DNA of 64,000 nt from Pseudomonas delhiensis. GTDB lineage: Bacteria; Pseudomonadota; Gammaproteobacteria; Pseudomonadales; Pseudomonadaceae. How positions within the stretch are numbered: the stretch's first letter is position 1; each line of letters opens with the position of its first letter. The translations under genes were made by a program, and so were the position numbers. Positions 46,081 through 54,835 of the stretch are shown here, piece by piece. The notes beneath the pieces are model-generated. The model was given only the letters and a program-made list of their open reading frames with translations. It was not told the origin of the DNA and did no database searches. The DNA is taken from NCBI RefSeq assembly GCF_900187975.1, contig NZ_FZPC01000007.1, forward strand, positions 62,001 through 126,000. Reading direction: 5' to 3'.

Positions 46081-46254
46081 CTCCCTGGTGTGTTGGCCAG
46101 TCGGTGATGTCCCTGAGCCGATAATCGCAACAACGGAGGTTGCCAGTTGGGCTGGTGTGCATGTCCGCACGACGGAAAGCCTTAAAGCCTACTGCAACCG
46201 CCACCTTGAACTTTCGGGTTCAAGGGCTAACCCGACAGCGGCATGTCCGGGGAG
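46081..46254 (+). ncRNA. ssrS: 6S RNA
   Basis: 6S RNA mimics an open promoter and sequesters sigma-70 RNA polymerase in stationary phase. The ~174-nt segment has closing-stem arms CTCCC (46081-46085) and GGGAG (46250-46254). It contains segments I recall from Pseudomonas 6S RNA, such as TTGGCCAGTCGGTGATGTCC, GTGCATGTCCGCACGACGGA and ACCTTGAACTTTCGGGTTCA. The location between zapA and fau is diagnostic. Ends are estimated from the closing stem. Confidence 0.93.
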
Positions 46255-46267
46255 CTTTCCTCCTGCC

Positions 46268-46909
46268 ATGATCCACGCCCAAGACCTTTCCCGCGCCGCC
46301 CTGCGCCGCCTGCTGCGCCAGGCCCGCCGCCAGCTCAGCGCGCAACAGCAACGCCAGGCCGCCCGCGACCTGCAGCGCCGCATGGCGCAACACCCGCTGT
46401 TCCGCCGCGCCCGCCACATCGCCCTGTACCTGCCCGCCGACGGCGAGATCGACCCGCGCCCGCTGCTCAAGGCCGCGCAGAAACGCGGCAAGGCCACCTA
46501 CCTGCCGGTGCTCAGCCGCTGGCCGCACACCCACATGACCTTCCAGCGCGTCGGCAACGGCGAGCGCTGGCGGAACAACCGCTACGGCATCGCCGAGCCG
46601 CTGCCGGACCGCGGCCGCCAGCGCGAGCCCTGGGCGCTGGACCTGGTGCTGCTGCCGCTGGTGGGTTTCGACGAACGGGGTGGGCGCCTGGGGATGGGCA
46701 AGGGGTTCTACGACCGCACCCTGGCGTACCTGGGCAGGCGCAAAATCTGGCGCAAACCGACACTTTTGGGCCTGGCGCACGAATGCCAGAAGGTGGACAG
46801 GCTGGACCTGGCCAGCTGGGATGTGCCGCTGCAGGGCATCGTCAGCGACGCCGGCTGGTACGGCGCGCTCGCACAGGCGCCGCGTTCCCTGCGGCGCCAG
46901 GCGGGGTGA
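46268..46909 (+). CDS. fau: 5-formyltetrahydrofolate cyclo-ligase
   Basis: The enzyme (YgfA/Fau) converts 5-formyl-THF to 5,10-methenyl-THF using ATP, clearing a folate inhibitor. The 213-residue protein has LRRLLRQARRQLS near the start, YLPADGEIDP, and the signature LGMGKGFYDRTLAYL. ATG 46268 is chosen; the frame is open back through the 6S RNA gene, but that stretch is RNA, not coding. Co-transcription from the 6S promoter is usual in related bacteria. Confidence 0.93.
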   Translation: MIHAQDLSRAALRRLLRQARRQLSAQQQRQAARDLQRRMAQHPLFRRARHIALYLPADGEIDPRPLLKAAQKRGKATYLPVLSRWPHTHMTFQRVGNGERWRNNRYGIAEPLPDRGRQREPWALDLVLLPLVGFDERGGRLGMGKGFYDRTLAYLGRRKIWRKPTLLGLAHECQKVDRLDLASWDVPLQGIVSDAGWYGALAQAPRSLRRQAG

Positions 46910-46910
46910 A

Positions 46911-47042
46911 TCAGGGCTGTCTGGTCACCTGGACCGGGACCTCGCCCTGGCGGTCCCACAGGCTCTGGGTGTAACCGGTGGTGACAACACCCAGGCCGAA
47001 CAGGATCACCAGCACCCACAACAGATCGGGCTTACGCTTCAT
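46911..47042 (-). CDS. 43-residue single-span membrane protein
   Basis: The protein is MKRKPDLLWVLVILFGLGVV followed by a short polar tail (TTGYTQSLWDRQGEV...). It has one N-terminal membrane helix preceded by Lys/Arg, giving an N-in topology. A good GGGAGGCAATCG site precedes ATG 47042. Both the ribosome site and the sequence type argue that it is real despite its size. It is convergent with fau, with a one-base gap. Function unknown. Confidence 0.7.
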   Translation of the reverse strand: MKRKPDLLWVLVILFGLGVVTTGYTQSLWDRQGEVPVQVTRQP

Positions 47043-47229
47043 CGATTGCCTCCCCCTTCCAGGCAAACTGTCAACGATGGCCGGCGGTGGTTTTTGGTCC
47101 GTCCGGCGCGTGCCAAGCTGAAAAACGGCGGCATTCTCCGACAATGGAAAGCGTCTCGCAATTCCATGCCTGGTCCAGTCGTCGGAGTCAGCCACTTCCC
47201 ACAAAAACGGCGAAACTGGAGCAAGGATC

Positions 47230-47685
47230 ATGCCGCACTGGTTGATGAAATCCGAACCCGACGAACTGTCGATCCACGACCTGCAGCGCCTGGGCAAGGC
47301 GCGCTGGGACGGCGTGCGCAACTACCAGGCGCGCAACTTCGTGCGCAGCATGCAGCCCGGCGACCTGTTCTTCTTCTACCACTCCAGCTGCCCGCAGCCG
47401 GGCGTGGCCGGCATCGGCCGGATCGAGGGCGAGGCCTACCCCGACCCCACGGCGCTGGACCCGCAGAGCCCCTACCACGACGCCAAGGCCAGCGCCGGGA
47501 AGAACCCCTGGAGCGCGCGGGACGTGAGTTTCGTCGAGGCGTTCAGGGAAGTGCTGCCGCTGGCTGCCATCCGCGCCGCCGCCGGGCTGGAGGAACTGGC
47601 CCTGGTGCAGCGCGGCAGCCGTTTGTCGGTGATGCCGGTGAGCGAGGAGCAGTGGAAGATCATTCTTGGGTTGGCGCGGCGCTAG
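47230..47685 (+). CDS. EVE domain-containing protein
   Basis: A 151-residue EVE (PUA-like) domain covering the whole protein: HWLMKSEPDELSIHDLQRLG, WDGVRNYQARNFVRSM, PGDLFFFYHSSC. EVE domains bind modified bases in DNA or RNA, and the family includes human THYN1. In bacteria stand-alone EVE proteins are conserved near zapA/fau in Pseudomonas. Its nucleic acid target is unknown. Confidence 0.92.
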   Translation: MPHWLMKSEPDELSIHDLQRLGKARWDGVRNYQARNFVRSMQPGDLFFFYHSSCPQPGVAGIGRIEGEAYPDPTALDPQSPYHDAKASAGKNPWSARDVSFVEAFREVLPLAAIRAAAGLEELALVQRGSRLSVMPVSEEQWKIILGLARR

Positions 47686-47736
47686 GACACAGGCCGGTTG
47701 TCGGGTGGGGCGCTCAATTGGGCAGAGATGCTTTTC

Positions 47737-47835
47737 GTAGGAGCGAGCTTGCTCGCGAATGGTGGTTTGCCGGTGGCACTTGGTGTTCATCCCCAAGAGC
47801 GCCCTCTCCCCAGCCCTCTCCCTTCAGGGAGAGGG
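47737..47835. repeat. REP plus CCCTCTCCC composite repeat
   Basis: A right-facing REP (47737-47759) preceded by GCTTTTC, then GTTTGCCGGTG spacer text and CAAGAGCGCCCTCTCCC leading into the CCCTCTCCC palindrome (47802-47835). After it come GCTCAACCTCGCACCGAAGC and a decayed second REP (CGTTCACGAAC, about 47875). It is the same composite as 4381-4667, shortened, between convergent genes. Confidence 0.85.
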
Positions 47836-47887
47836 AACGGAGCTCAACCTCGCACCGAAGCGACCGGCAGACCCCCGTTCACGAACA

Positions 47888-49012
47888 TCAAGCCATCTGC
47901 GAAATGGTCCTGCGGAACCGCCACAACGCCCCACAGAAAAATGCCGCGCCTATGCCGATGATCGCCAGCAGCTGCGGCCAGACGATGGCCAGCCCGGCGC
48001 CGCGGAACAGGATGGCCTGGGCCAGGCTGACGAAGTGGGTGGTCGGGGCGAACAGCATGATGTTCTGCACCAGCTCCGGCATGCTCTCGCGCGGCGTGGT
48101 GCCGCCGGAGAGGATCTGCAGCGGCATCAGGGTGAGGATCACCAGCAGGCCCAGCTGCGGCATCGAGCGCGCCACCGTGCCGAGGAAGATGCCCATCGAG
48201 GTGGTGGCGAACAGGTGCAGCGCCGCGCCCAGCAGGAACAGCGCCACCGAGCCGCTGATCGGCACGTCCAGCCAGCCGCGCACCACCAGCTGCAGCGACA
48301 GCGCGGCCGCCGCCAGCACCACCACGCCCATGGACCAGACCTTGGCCAGCATGATCTCGAAGGCGGTCAGCGGCATCACCAGCAGGTGCTCGACGGTGCC
48401 GTGCTCGCGCTCGCGGATCAGCGCCGCGCCGGTGAGGATGATCGACAGCATGGTGATCTGGTTGATCACCTCCATCACCGCGCCGAACCAGGCCTGGGTC
48501 AGGTTCGGGTTGAACTCCATGCGCACCGCCAGCTCCGCCGGCATGCTCGGCTCGGCGCGGTAGCGGCTGACGAACTCGCGCACCTCGGTGGCGACGATGT
48601 TCTGGATGTAGCCGGCGCCGGAGAAGGCCTGGGCGGTCTGGGTGGCGTCGACGTTGACCTGGATCGCCGGCTGCCGGCCGGCCAGCACGTCGCGCTGGAA
48701 GTCCGGCGGGATGTCCAGGGTGAAGGTGTACAGGCCGGTGTCCATGCCGCGGTCCATCTGCGCGTGGCCGATCATTTCCGGCGGGCGGAAGTACGGGGGC
48801 TGGAAGGCGTTGACGATGCGCGAGGAGAGCTGCGACTGGTCCTCGTCGACCACCGCGATGGGCGCGTGGTGCAGCGTCTCCGGCACGCCGGTGGCGGAGC
48901 TGTAGACGCCCAGGGTGAAGGCCCAGGCGATCAGGATCAGCATCGCGTAGTCGCGGCCGAGGCTGCGGAACTCCTTGATGCCCAGGTTGAAGATGTTGGC
49001 CAGCTTGCGCAT
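47888..49012 (-). CDS. ABC-2 type exporter permease (YhhJ-like)
   Basis: A 374-residue ABC-2 permease: one membrane helix near the N-terminus (MLILIAWAFTLGVYSSATGV), a large periplasmic domain (about 45-170), then five membrane helices. The conserved EREHGTVEHLLVMPLTAFEIM loop is at about 213-233. It pairs with the fused ATPase/permease of the next gene and the HlyD adaptor to make an efflux system of the YhiI-RbbA-YhhJ kind. Confidence 0.92.
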   Translation of the reverse strand: MRKLANIFNLGIKEFRSLGRDYAMLILIAWAFTLGVYSSATGVPETLHHAPIAVVDEDQSQLSSRIVNAFQPPYFRPPEMIGHAQMDRGMDTGLYTFTLDIPPDFQRDVLAGRQPAIQVNVDATQTAQAFSGAGYIQNIVATEVREFVSRYRAEPSMPAELAVRMEFNPNLTQAWFGAVMEVINQITMLSIILTGAALIREREHGTVEHLLVMPLTAFEIMLAKVWSMGVVVLAAAALSLQLVVRGWLDVPISGSVALFLLGAALHLFATTSMGIFLGTVARSMPQLGLLVILTLMPLQILSGGTTPRESMPELVQNIMLFAPTTHFVSLAQAILFRGAGLAIVWPQLLAIIGIGAAFFCGALWRFRRTISQMA

Positions 49013-49013
49013 C

Positions 49014-51752
49014 TCAGTCCTCCTGCTTCTTCAACAGGAGCACGCTGAACAGCGTCAGCACGCCGATGGCCGCCAGCAGCGGCAGGTAGTACGGCCACAG
49101 ATCGGCCAGGCCCAGGGCCTTGGAGAAGGCGCCGCGGCTGATGACCAGGAAGTGGCTGGTCGGGTAGAGCCTGCCGATCAGCGCCGCCGCGCCCTCCAGC
49201 GAGGACACCGGGTGGATCAGCCCGGCGAACTGGATGGCCGGGATCATGGTGGCGATGGCGGTGCCGAACACCGCGGCGATCTGGCTCTTCATGAAGGTCG
49301 ACAGCAGCAGGCCGAGGCCGGTGCTGGTGATCACGTACAGCAGCGCGCCGAGGCTCAGGGCCAGCAGGCTGCCCTTGAGCGGCACACGGAACAAAAGCAC
49401 CGCCATGGCCAGCATCAGCACGAAGTTGACCATGCCCATGCCGATGTACGGCAGTTGCTTGCCGAGCAGGAACTCCAGGCGCGTCACCGGGGTGACGTAG
49501 AGGTTGGTGATCGAGCCCAGCTCCTTCTCGCGCACCACGCCCAGGGCGGTGAGCATCGCCGGGATCATGATCAGCAGCAGCGGGATCACCGCCGGGACCA
49601 TGGCCTTGAGGCTCTCCACGTCGGGGTTGTAGCGGTAGCGCACCTCGGTGCTGGCCGCCGCGCTGGCCTCGGCGTTGCCGCTCTGCCGGGCCAGGTCGGC
49701 CAGGTAGCTGCCGTGCAGGCCCTGCACGTAGCCCTGCACGGTGTTGGCGCGGGTGGGCATGGCGCCGTCGATCCACACGCCGATGGCCGGGTCGTCGCCG
49801 CGCTTGAGGTCGCGGCCGAAGTGCGGCGGGATTTCCACTGCCAGGCTCAGCTCGCCGCTGCGCAGGCGCCGGTCGAGGTCGTCGGGGTCGCGGATCGCCG
49901 GGTGCTCGATGAAGTAGCGCGAGCCGGCGATGTTCAGCGCATAGGCCTGGCTGGTGGTGGTCTGGTCGCGGTCGAGCACGGCGTAGGAGAGGTCCTCGAC
50001 GTCCATGTTGATGCCGTAGCCGATGATGAACATCAGCAGCGCCGTGCCCAGCAGCGCCAGGGTCAGGCGGATGGGGTCGCGGCGCAGCTCCATGGATTCG
50101 CGCCGCGCATAGCTGAACAGGCGCAGCGGGCTGAAGCGCTGGCGCTGCGGCTTGTGCGGCGCCTGCCCGACGCTGGCCGGCTCCGTCGGCTCGGGCGGCG
50201 GCGCGGCGCTGCCGGCGGCCTCTTCCAGGTAGGCGATGAAGGTCGCCTCCAGGGTCGGCAGCCCGCGCTTGTCCATCAGGCCCTGCGGGGTGTCGCTGTC
50301 GAGCACCTTGCCGGCGTGCATCAGCGAGATGCGGTCGCAGCGCTGGGCCTCGTTCATGAAGTGGGTGGAGATGAAGATGGTCACCCCGTCGCGCCGCGAC
50401 AGCTCGACCATCAGCTGCCAGAAGCCGTCGCGGGCCACCGGGTCGACGCCCGAGGTGGGCTCGTCGAGGATGAGGATCTCCGGCTTGTGGATGACCGCCA
50501 CGGCCAGCGACAGGCGCTGGCGGATGCCCAGCGGCAGGCTGTCCGGCAACTCGTCGCGGACCTTGCCGAGGTCGAAGCGCGCGAGCATCTCCTCCACCCG
50601 CGGGCCTATCGCCTCGGCCGGCAGGTGGAACAGCCTGGCGTGCAGTTCCAGGTTCTGCAGCACCGTCAGCTCGGCGTACAGCGAGAAGGCCTGGGACATG
50701 TAGCCGACGCGGCGGCGAGTGTCCATGTCCCTGGCGTTCACCGGCTGGCCGAACAGTGCGCAGCTACCCTCGCTGGCCGGCAGCAGGCCGGTGAGCATCT
50801 TCATGGTGGTGGACTTGCCGCAGCCGTTGGAGCCGAGGAAGCCGAAGATTTCCCCGCGCTCGATGCGGAAGCTGACGTGGTCCACGGCGACGAAGTCGCC
50901 GAAGCGGCAGGTCAGGCCCTCGGCCTCGATGGCGATCTGCGGCGCGCCTTCGCTGCTCTGGCGCGGCGGGATCACCAGGGCGTGGTGGCCGGCGCGCTTG
51001 CGCTCGGGCAGCAGGGCGACGAAGGCCGCCTCCAGGTTATGGGTGCCGGTCCGCTCGCGCAGCTCGGCGGGGGTGCCGGTGGCCAGCACCTTGCCCTCGT
51101 CCATCGCCACCAGGGTGTCGAAGCGCTCGGCCTCCTCCATGTAGGCGGTGGCCACCAGCACGCTCATGCCCTCGCGGCCGGCGCGGATGCGCCCGATCAG
51201 TTCCCAGAACTGGTTGCGCGACAGCGGGTCGACGCCGGTGGTGGGCTCGTCGAGGATCAGCAGGTCGGGGTCGTGGATCAGCGCGCAGCACAGCCCGAGC
51301 TTCTGCTTCATGCCGCCGGAGAGCTTGCCCGCCGGGCGCTCGGCGAAGGGCGCGAGGCCGGTGCTGTGCAGCAGGTCGGCGATGCGCCGCTCGCGCTCGG
51401 CCTTGTCGTGGCCGAACAGGCGGCCGAAGAAGTCGACGTTCTCGAACACCGAGAGCGTCGGGTAGAGGTTCTTGCCCAGGCCCTGGGGCATGTAGGCGAT
51501 GCGCGGGCACACCGCGCGGCGGTGGCGGGCGTCGCGCATGTCGCCGCCGAGGACGTGCACCTGGCCGTCCTGCAGCTTGCGCGCGCCGGCGATCAGCGCC
51601 AGCAGGCTGGACTTGCCGACGCCGTCCGGGCCGATCAGGCCGACCATGCGGTTGGCCGGGATCTCCAGGCTGACGTCGTCCACCGCGCGGGTCTGCCCGT
51701 AGCGCAGCGAGACGCCGGCCAGGCTGGCCACCGCGCCGTGCCGGGCGCTCAT
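49014..51752 (-). CDS. RbbA-type ABC protein: two ATPase domains fused to an ABC-2 permease
   Basis: A 912-residue fusion. ATPase 1 has Walker [10 protein letters not shown], signature [10 protein letters not shown] and Walker B LLILDEP. ATPase 2 has Walker [11 protein letters not shown], a degenerate signature [11 protein letters not shown] and Walker B EILILDEP. The C-terminal 370 residues are an ABC-2 permease ([20 protein letters not shown] loop). In E. coli RbbA was described as ribosome-bound, but the operon context here argues for export. ATG 51752 overlaps the stop of the HlyD gene (ATGA). Confidence 0.92.
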   Translation of the reverse strand: MSARHGAVASLAGVSLRYGQTRAVDDVSLEIPANRMVGLIGPDGVGKSSLLALIAGARKLQDGQVHVLGGDMRDARHRRAVCPRIAYMPQGLGKNLYPTLSVFENVDFFGRLFGHDKAERERRIADLLHSTGLAPFAERPAGKLSGGMKQKLGLCCALIHDPDLLILDEPTTGVDPLSRNQFWELIGRIRAGREGMSVLVATAYMEEAERFDTLVAMDEGKVLATGTPAELRERTGTHNLEAAFVALLPERKRAGHHALVIPPRQSSEGAPQIAIEAEGLTCRFGDFVAVDHVSFRIERGEIFGFLGSNGCGKSTTMKMLTGLLPASEGSCALFGQPVNARDMDTRRRVGYMSQAFSLYAELTVLQNLELHARLFHLPAEAIGPRVEEMLARFDLGKVRDELPDSLPLGIRQRLSLAVAVIHKPEILILDEPTSGVDPVARDGFWQLMVELSRRDGVTIFISTHFMNEAQRCDRISLMHAGKVLDSDTPQGLMDKRGLPTLEATFIAYLEEAAGSAAPPPEPTEPASVGQAPHKPQRQRFSPLRLFSYARRESMELRRDPIRLTLALLGTALLMFIIGYGINMDVEDLSYAVLDRDQTTTSQAYALNIAGSRYFIEHPAIRDPDDLDRRLRSGELSLAVEIPPHFGRDLKRGDDPAIGVWIDGAMPTRANTVQGYVQGLHGSYLADLARQSGNAEASAAASTEVRYRYNPDVESLKAMVPAVIPLLLIMIPAMLTALGVVREKELGSITNLYVTPVTRLEFLLGKQLPYIGMGMVNFVLMLAMAVLLFRVPLKGSLLALSLGALLYVITSTGLGLLLSTFMKSQIAAVFGTAIATMIPAIQFAGLIHPVSSLEGAAALIGRLYPTSHFLVISRGAFSKALGLADLWPYYLPLLAAIGVLTLFSVLLLKKQED

Positions 51753-52822
51753 TGCGGGACCTTGATCTGCAGGTGCTCCGGCCATTGTGCCTCAGGGTCC
51801 AGGCGCAGGTAGGCCATGCCGGGCACGCCGGTCTTCACGTAGGTGATGTATTTCTCCAGCAGCGCCGGGTCCAGCCGCGCCTTGACGCGGAACATCAGCT
51901 TCTCGCGCTCGTTGGCGGTCTCCACGGTCTTGGGGGTGAACTGGGCGACGCTGGCGACGTAGGAGACCTTGGCCGGGATCACGTACTGCGGCACCGCGTC
52001 TATCACCAGGCGCACCTCCTGGCCCAGCTCCACGCGGCCGGCCTGGGCGGAGGGCAGGAAGAAGGTCATGTAGACGTCGGTCAGGTCGACCATGTTGAGC
52101 AGCTTGCCGCCGGCGGCCAGCACCTCGCCGGGCTGCGCCACGCGGTACTGCACGCGGCCGTCGCGGGGAGCGCGCAGCAGGCTGTCGTCGATGTCGGCCT
52201 GCAGCCGGGCGACGCTGGCGGTGGCGGCCTCGATGGCCGACTGCGCCTCGATCACCTGGGAACGCCCGGCCTCGATGGCGGCCTGGGCCGAGATCACCTG
52301 GGAACGCGCGGCGGACAGCGCGGCCTGGGCGCTCTGCAGCACGGCGCGGTCGTCGTCCAGTTGCTGCTGCGGCAGAGCGTTGCGTTTGACCAACTGCTCG
52401 GTGCGGGCAAAGCGCTTCTGCGCGGCGGTGAGCTCGGCCTGGCGCTGCGCCACCACCGCCTCGGCGGTGCTCTTCTCGCTGTTGCGCTGGGTCACCACGG
52501 ATTCGGCGGTGAGCTTGGCGTTCTGCGCCTGGCGCACCTCGGCCTGGGCCTGGGCCAGCTGCGCTTGCAGCACCTGGGTGTCCATGCGCGCGACCACTTC
52601 GCCGGTCTGGACGAAGTCGCCCTCGTCCACCTTGATCTCGGCCACGCGGCCGGGCAGCTTGGTGGCCACGTCCACCTCGGTGGCCTCGATGCGCCCGTTG
52701 CCGCTGGCGAAGCCCTCGCCCAGGCCGTTGGGCTTGAGCGTCTGCCAGGCCAGGGCGGCGACCACCGCGCAGGCGGCGAGCACGCCGCCACGGAACAGCC
52801 AGCGTTTCGAATTACCCTTCAT
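51749..52822 (-). CDS. HlyD-family periplasmic adaptor (YhiI-like)
   Basis: A 357-residue membrane-fusion protein: N-terminal anchor ([19 protein letters not shown]), a biotinyl-lipoyl-like domain ([20 protein letters not shown], about 54-73), a long alpha-helical hairpin with many Gln/Ala heptads (about 80-210), then the second lipoyl half and beta-barrel. It links the inner-membrane ABC exporter to an outer-membrane channel encoded elsewhere. First gene of the three-gene export operon; substrate unknown. Confidence 0.93.
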   Translation of the reverse strand: MKGNSKRWLFRGGVLAACAVVAALAWQTLKPNGLGEGFASGNGRIEATEVDVATKLPGRVAEIKVDEGDFVQTGEVVARMDTQVLQAQLAQAQAEVRQAQNAKLTAESVVTQRNSEKSTAEAVVAQRQAELTAAQKRFARTEQLVKRNALPQQQLDDDRAVLQSAQAALSAARSQVISAQAAIEAGRSQVIEAQSAIEAATASVARLQADIDDSLLRAPRDGRVQYRVAQPGEVLAAGGKLLNMVDLTDVYMTFFLPSAQAGRVELGQEVRLVIDAVPQYVIPAKVSYVASVAQFTPKTVETANEREKLMFRVKARLDPALLEKYITYVKTGVPGMAYLRLDPEAQWPEHLQIKVPQ

Positions 52823-52960
52823 CGTACCCCCTGATCAACGCTCATTCCGAGCGATCTTGTAGGGATCTTCAGCGAAGGGAGGGGAAAAGGCCTTGATACA
52901 GGTCAGAGCCGCCCGAAAAGACCTGGATAACGGGCGAAAACGCGCGAAACCTGCTCCGTC

Positions 52961-53368
52961 TCAGGGCTGCACGATCAGGTTGTTGAACAGCAGATCGTCC
53001 ACCAGTGGCTTCCCTTCCTCTTCTTTGAGGACCGTCTGTACCTGCTTGAGCGCCTCCTGGCGCAGTTTCTCCTTGGCCTCGACGCTGCCGAGGGTCTCGT
53101 CGGTCTGCTGGGCGAACAGCATGATCAACTGGTTGCGGATCAGCGGCTCGTGGTGCTCGACCTTCTCCTCGGCCTCCTTGCCGGTGACCTTCAGGGCGAT
53201 ATCGGCCTTGTAGTACTTCAGCTTCGGCCCGCTGCCGTAGTTGCCGACCAGGGCCGGGGTGAGGTCGACGAACAACGGCTTGTTGGCGTCTTCCGGCTTG
53301 GCTTCCTCTTCCGAGGCCATCACGGGGGCGAGGAACAGCATCAGGGTCAGGGCGATCAGGGCTTTCAA
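52961..53368 (-). CDS. Orphan FliL-domain exported protein
   Basis: A 135-residue protein with an N-terminal hydrophobic signal (KALIALTLMLFLAPVMA-SEE) and a FliL-like domain: FVDLTPALVGNYGSGPKLKYYKADIALKV ... ALKQVQTVL ... LLFNNLIVQP. Start is taken as TTG 53368 because GGAGAA lies six bases upstream; no ATG gives a sensible signal peptide. FliL stabilises flagellar stators, but no flagellar gene is nearby, so this is a stand-alone paralog of unknown role. Confidence 0.8.
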   Translation of the reverse strand: MKALIALTLMLFLAPVMASEEEAKPEDANKPLFVDLTPALVGNYGSGPKLKYYKADIALKVTGKEAEEKVEHHEPLIRNQLIMLFAQQTDETLGSVEAKEKLRQEALKQVQTVLKEEEGKPLVDDLLFNNLIVQP

Positions 53369-53527
53369 GGCGACTTCTCCATGCACGATGCCGGCAAGCA
53401 TAGCCATACCGGGCGCGCGGCCCAAGCCCGGCGGTTATGCAGCGGCATAAGCCGGGACCATACTGATTTGCCCTCCGCCCTACCACTCCTACACTGCCGG
53501 GCATTACACGAAAGGAGTACACCCCCG

Positions 53528-54508
53528 ATGAAAGCCGTGCTGTGCAAAGCCTTCGGCCCCGCCGAAACCCTGGTGCTGGAAGAAATCGCCAGCCCCACGC
53601 CTGCGAAGAACGAGGTGCTGCTGGACGTCCACGCCGCCGGGGTGAACTTCCCCGACACCCTGATCATCGAGGGCAAGTACCAGTTCAAGCCGCCCTTCCC
53701 CTTCGCCCCGGGCGGCGAGGCCGCCGGCGTGGTCGCCGCGGTGGGCGAGAAGGTTTCCCACGTCAAGCCCGGCGACCGCGTCATCGCCCTGACCGGCTGG
53801 GGCAGCTTCGCCGAGCAGGTGGCGGTGGGCGCCTACAACGTGCTGCCGATCCCGGCGGGCATGGACTTCACCACCGCCGCCGCCTTCGGCATGACCTACG
53901 GCACCTCGATGCACGCGCTGAAGCAGCGCGGCAACCTGCAGCCGGGCGAGACCCTGCTGGTGCTCGGCGCCTCCGGCGGCGTGGGCCTGGCGGCGGTGGA
54001 GATCGGCAAGGCGATGGGCGCCAGGGTGATAGCCGCGGCCAGCAGCGACGCCAAGCTGGAAGTGGCCAGGACTGCGGGAGCCGACGTGCTGGTCAACTAC
54101 AGCGAGGGCAGCCTGAAGGACAAGCTCAAGGAAATCACCGGCGGCCAGGGCGTGGACGTGATCTACGACCCGGTGGGCGGCGAGCTGTTCGAGGAAGCCT
54201 TCCGCAGCATCGCCTGGAACGGCCGCCTGCTGGTGGTCGGCTTCGCCAGCGGGACCATCCCCTCGCTGCCGGCCAACCTGCCGCTGCTCAAGGGCGCTTC
54301 CCTGGTAGGCGTGTTCTGGGGCGCCTTCGCCCAGCGCCAGCCGCAGGACAACGCGGCCAACTTCCAGCAGCTGTTCCAGTGGTTCGCGGAGGGCAAGTTG
54401 AAGCCGTTGGTTTCGCAGACCTATCCGTTGGAGAAGGCTGGGGAGGCGATCGATCACCTGGGGCAGCGTAGGGCTGTCGGGAAGGTGGTGGTGCAGGTGC
54501 GCGCCTGA
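53528..54508 (+). CDS. Quinone oxidoreductase, zinc-independent MDR family
   Basis: A 326-residue NADPH:quinone-oxidoreductase-type MDR protein: catalytic-domain blocks HAAGVNFPDTLIIEGKYQ and FPFAPGGEAAGVV, then the Rossmann motif LVLGASGGVGLAAVEIG (about 143-159). Zinc-ligand cysteines are absent, as in QorA. It probably reduces quinones or enones. ATG 53528 follows AAAGGAGTACACCC. Confidence 0.9.
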   Translation: MKAVLCKAFGPAETLVLEEIASPTPAKNEVLLDVHAAGVNFPDTLIIEGKYQFKPPFPFAPGGEAAGVVAAVGEKVSHVKPGDRVIALTGWGSFAEQVAVGAYNVLPIPAGMDFTTAAAFGMTYGTSMHALKQRGNLQPGETLLVLGASGGVGLAAVEIGKAMGARVIAAASSDAKLEVARTAGADVLVNYSEGSLKDKLKEITGGQGVDVIYDPVGGELFEEAFRSIAWNGRLLVVGFASGTIPSLPANLPLLKGASLVGVFWGAFAQRQPQDNAANFQQLFQWFAEGKLKPLVSQTYPLEKAGEAIDHLGQRRAVGKVVVQVRA

Positions 54509-54835
54509 TGTGATGGTGTTTGGGGAGAATCCGCTCCCTCTCCCTAACCCTCTCCCTGAAGGGAGAGGGGACCGTTGGGCAGATGCGGGTGTTTTGGAGT
54601 TAGCTGGTTAGCCCGGCAGGTTCCGGCTGAAGCCATTACTTCTCTCGGCACGAACTAGCCCCCTCTCCCTTCAGGGCGGGGCGCGCAGCCGAGGGCTGGG
54701 GAGAGGGTGCTTTTCGGCGCCACCGACAGGCCCCCGTTCGCGAGCAAGCTCGCTCCTACGAAGAGCCGTTATCCGCCGTCGGCCTCGGCGCCGCGGCCAA
54801 CGGTGGATAATCGCGAACGGCTATGCGCCCTGCGC
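54509..54835. other. Repeat-filled intergenic region (no gene)
   Basis: The 327-base gap between convergent quinone oxidoreductase and matB carries the third copy of the composite repeat: CCCTCTCCC palindromes at 54535-54571 and 54661-54707 (the latter carrying an inserted CGGGGCGCGCAGCCGAGG), a left-facing REP at 54737-54759, and a degraded GTTATCCGCCG / GGCTATGCGCCCTGC pair at 54767-54834. Nothing coding. Confidence 0.85.

Noticed and set aside
46088-46267. In-frame upstream extension of fau
   Set aside because: This stretch is the 6S RNA gene; the family-length protein begins at ATG 46268.
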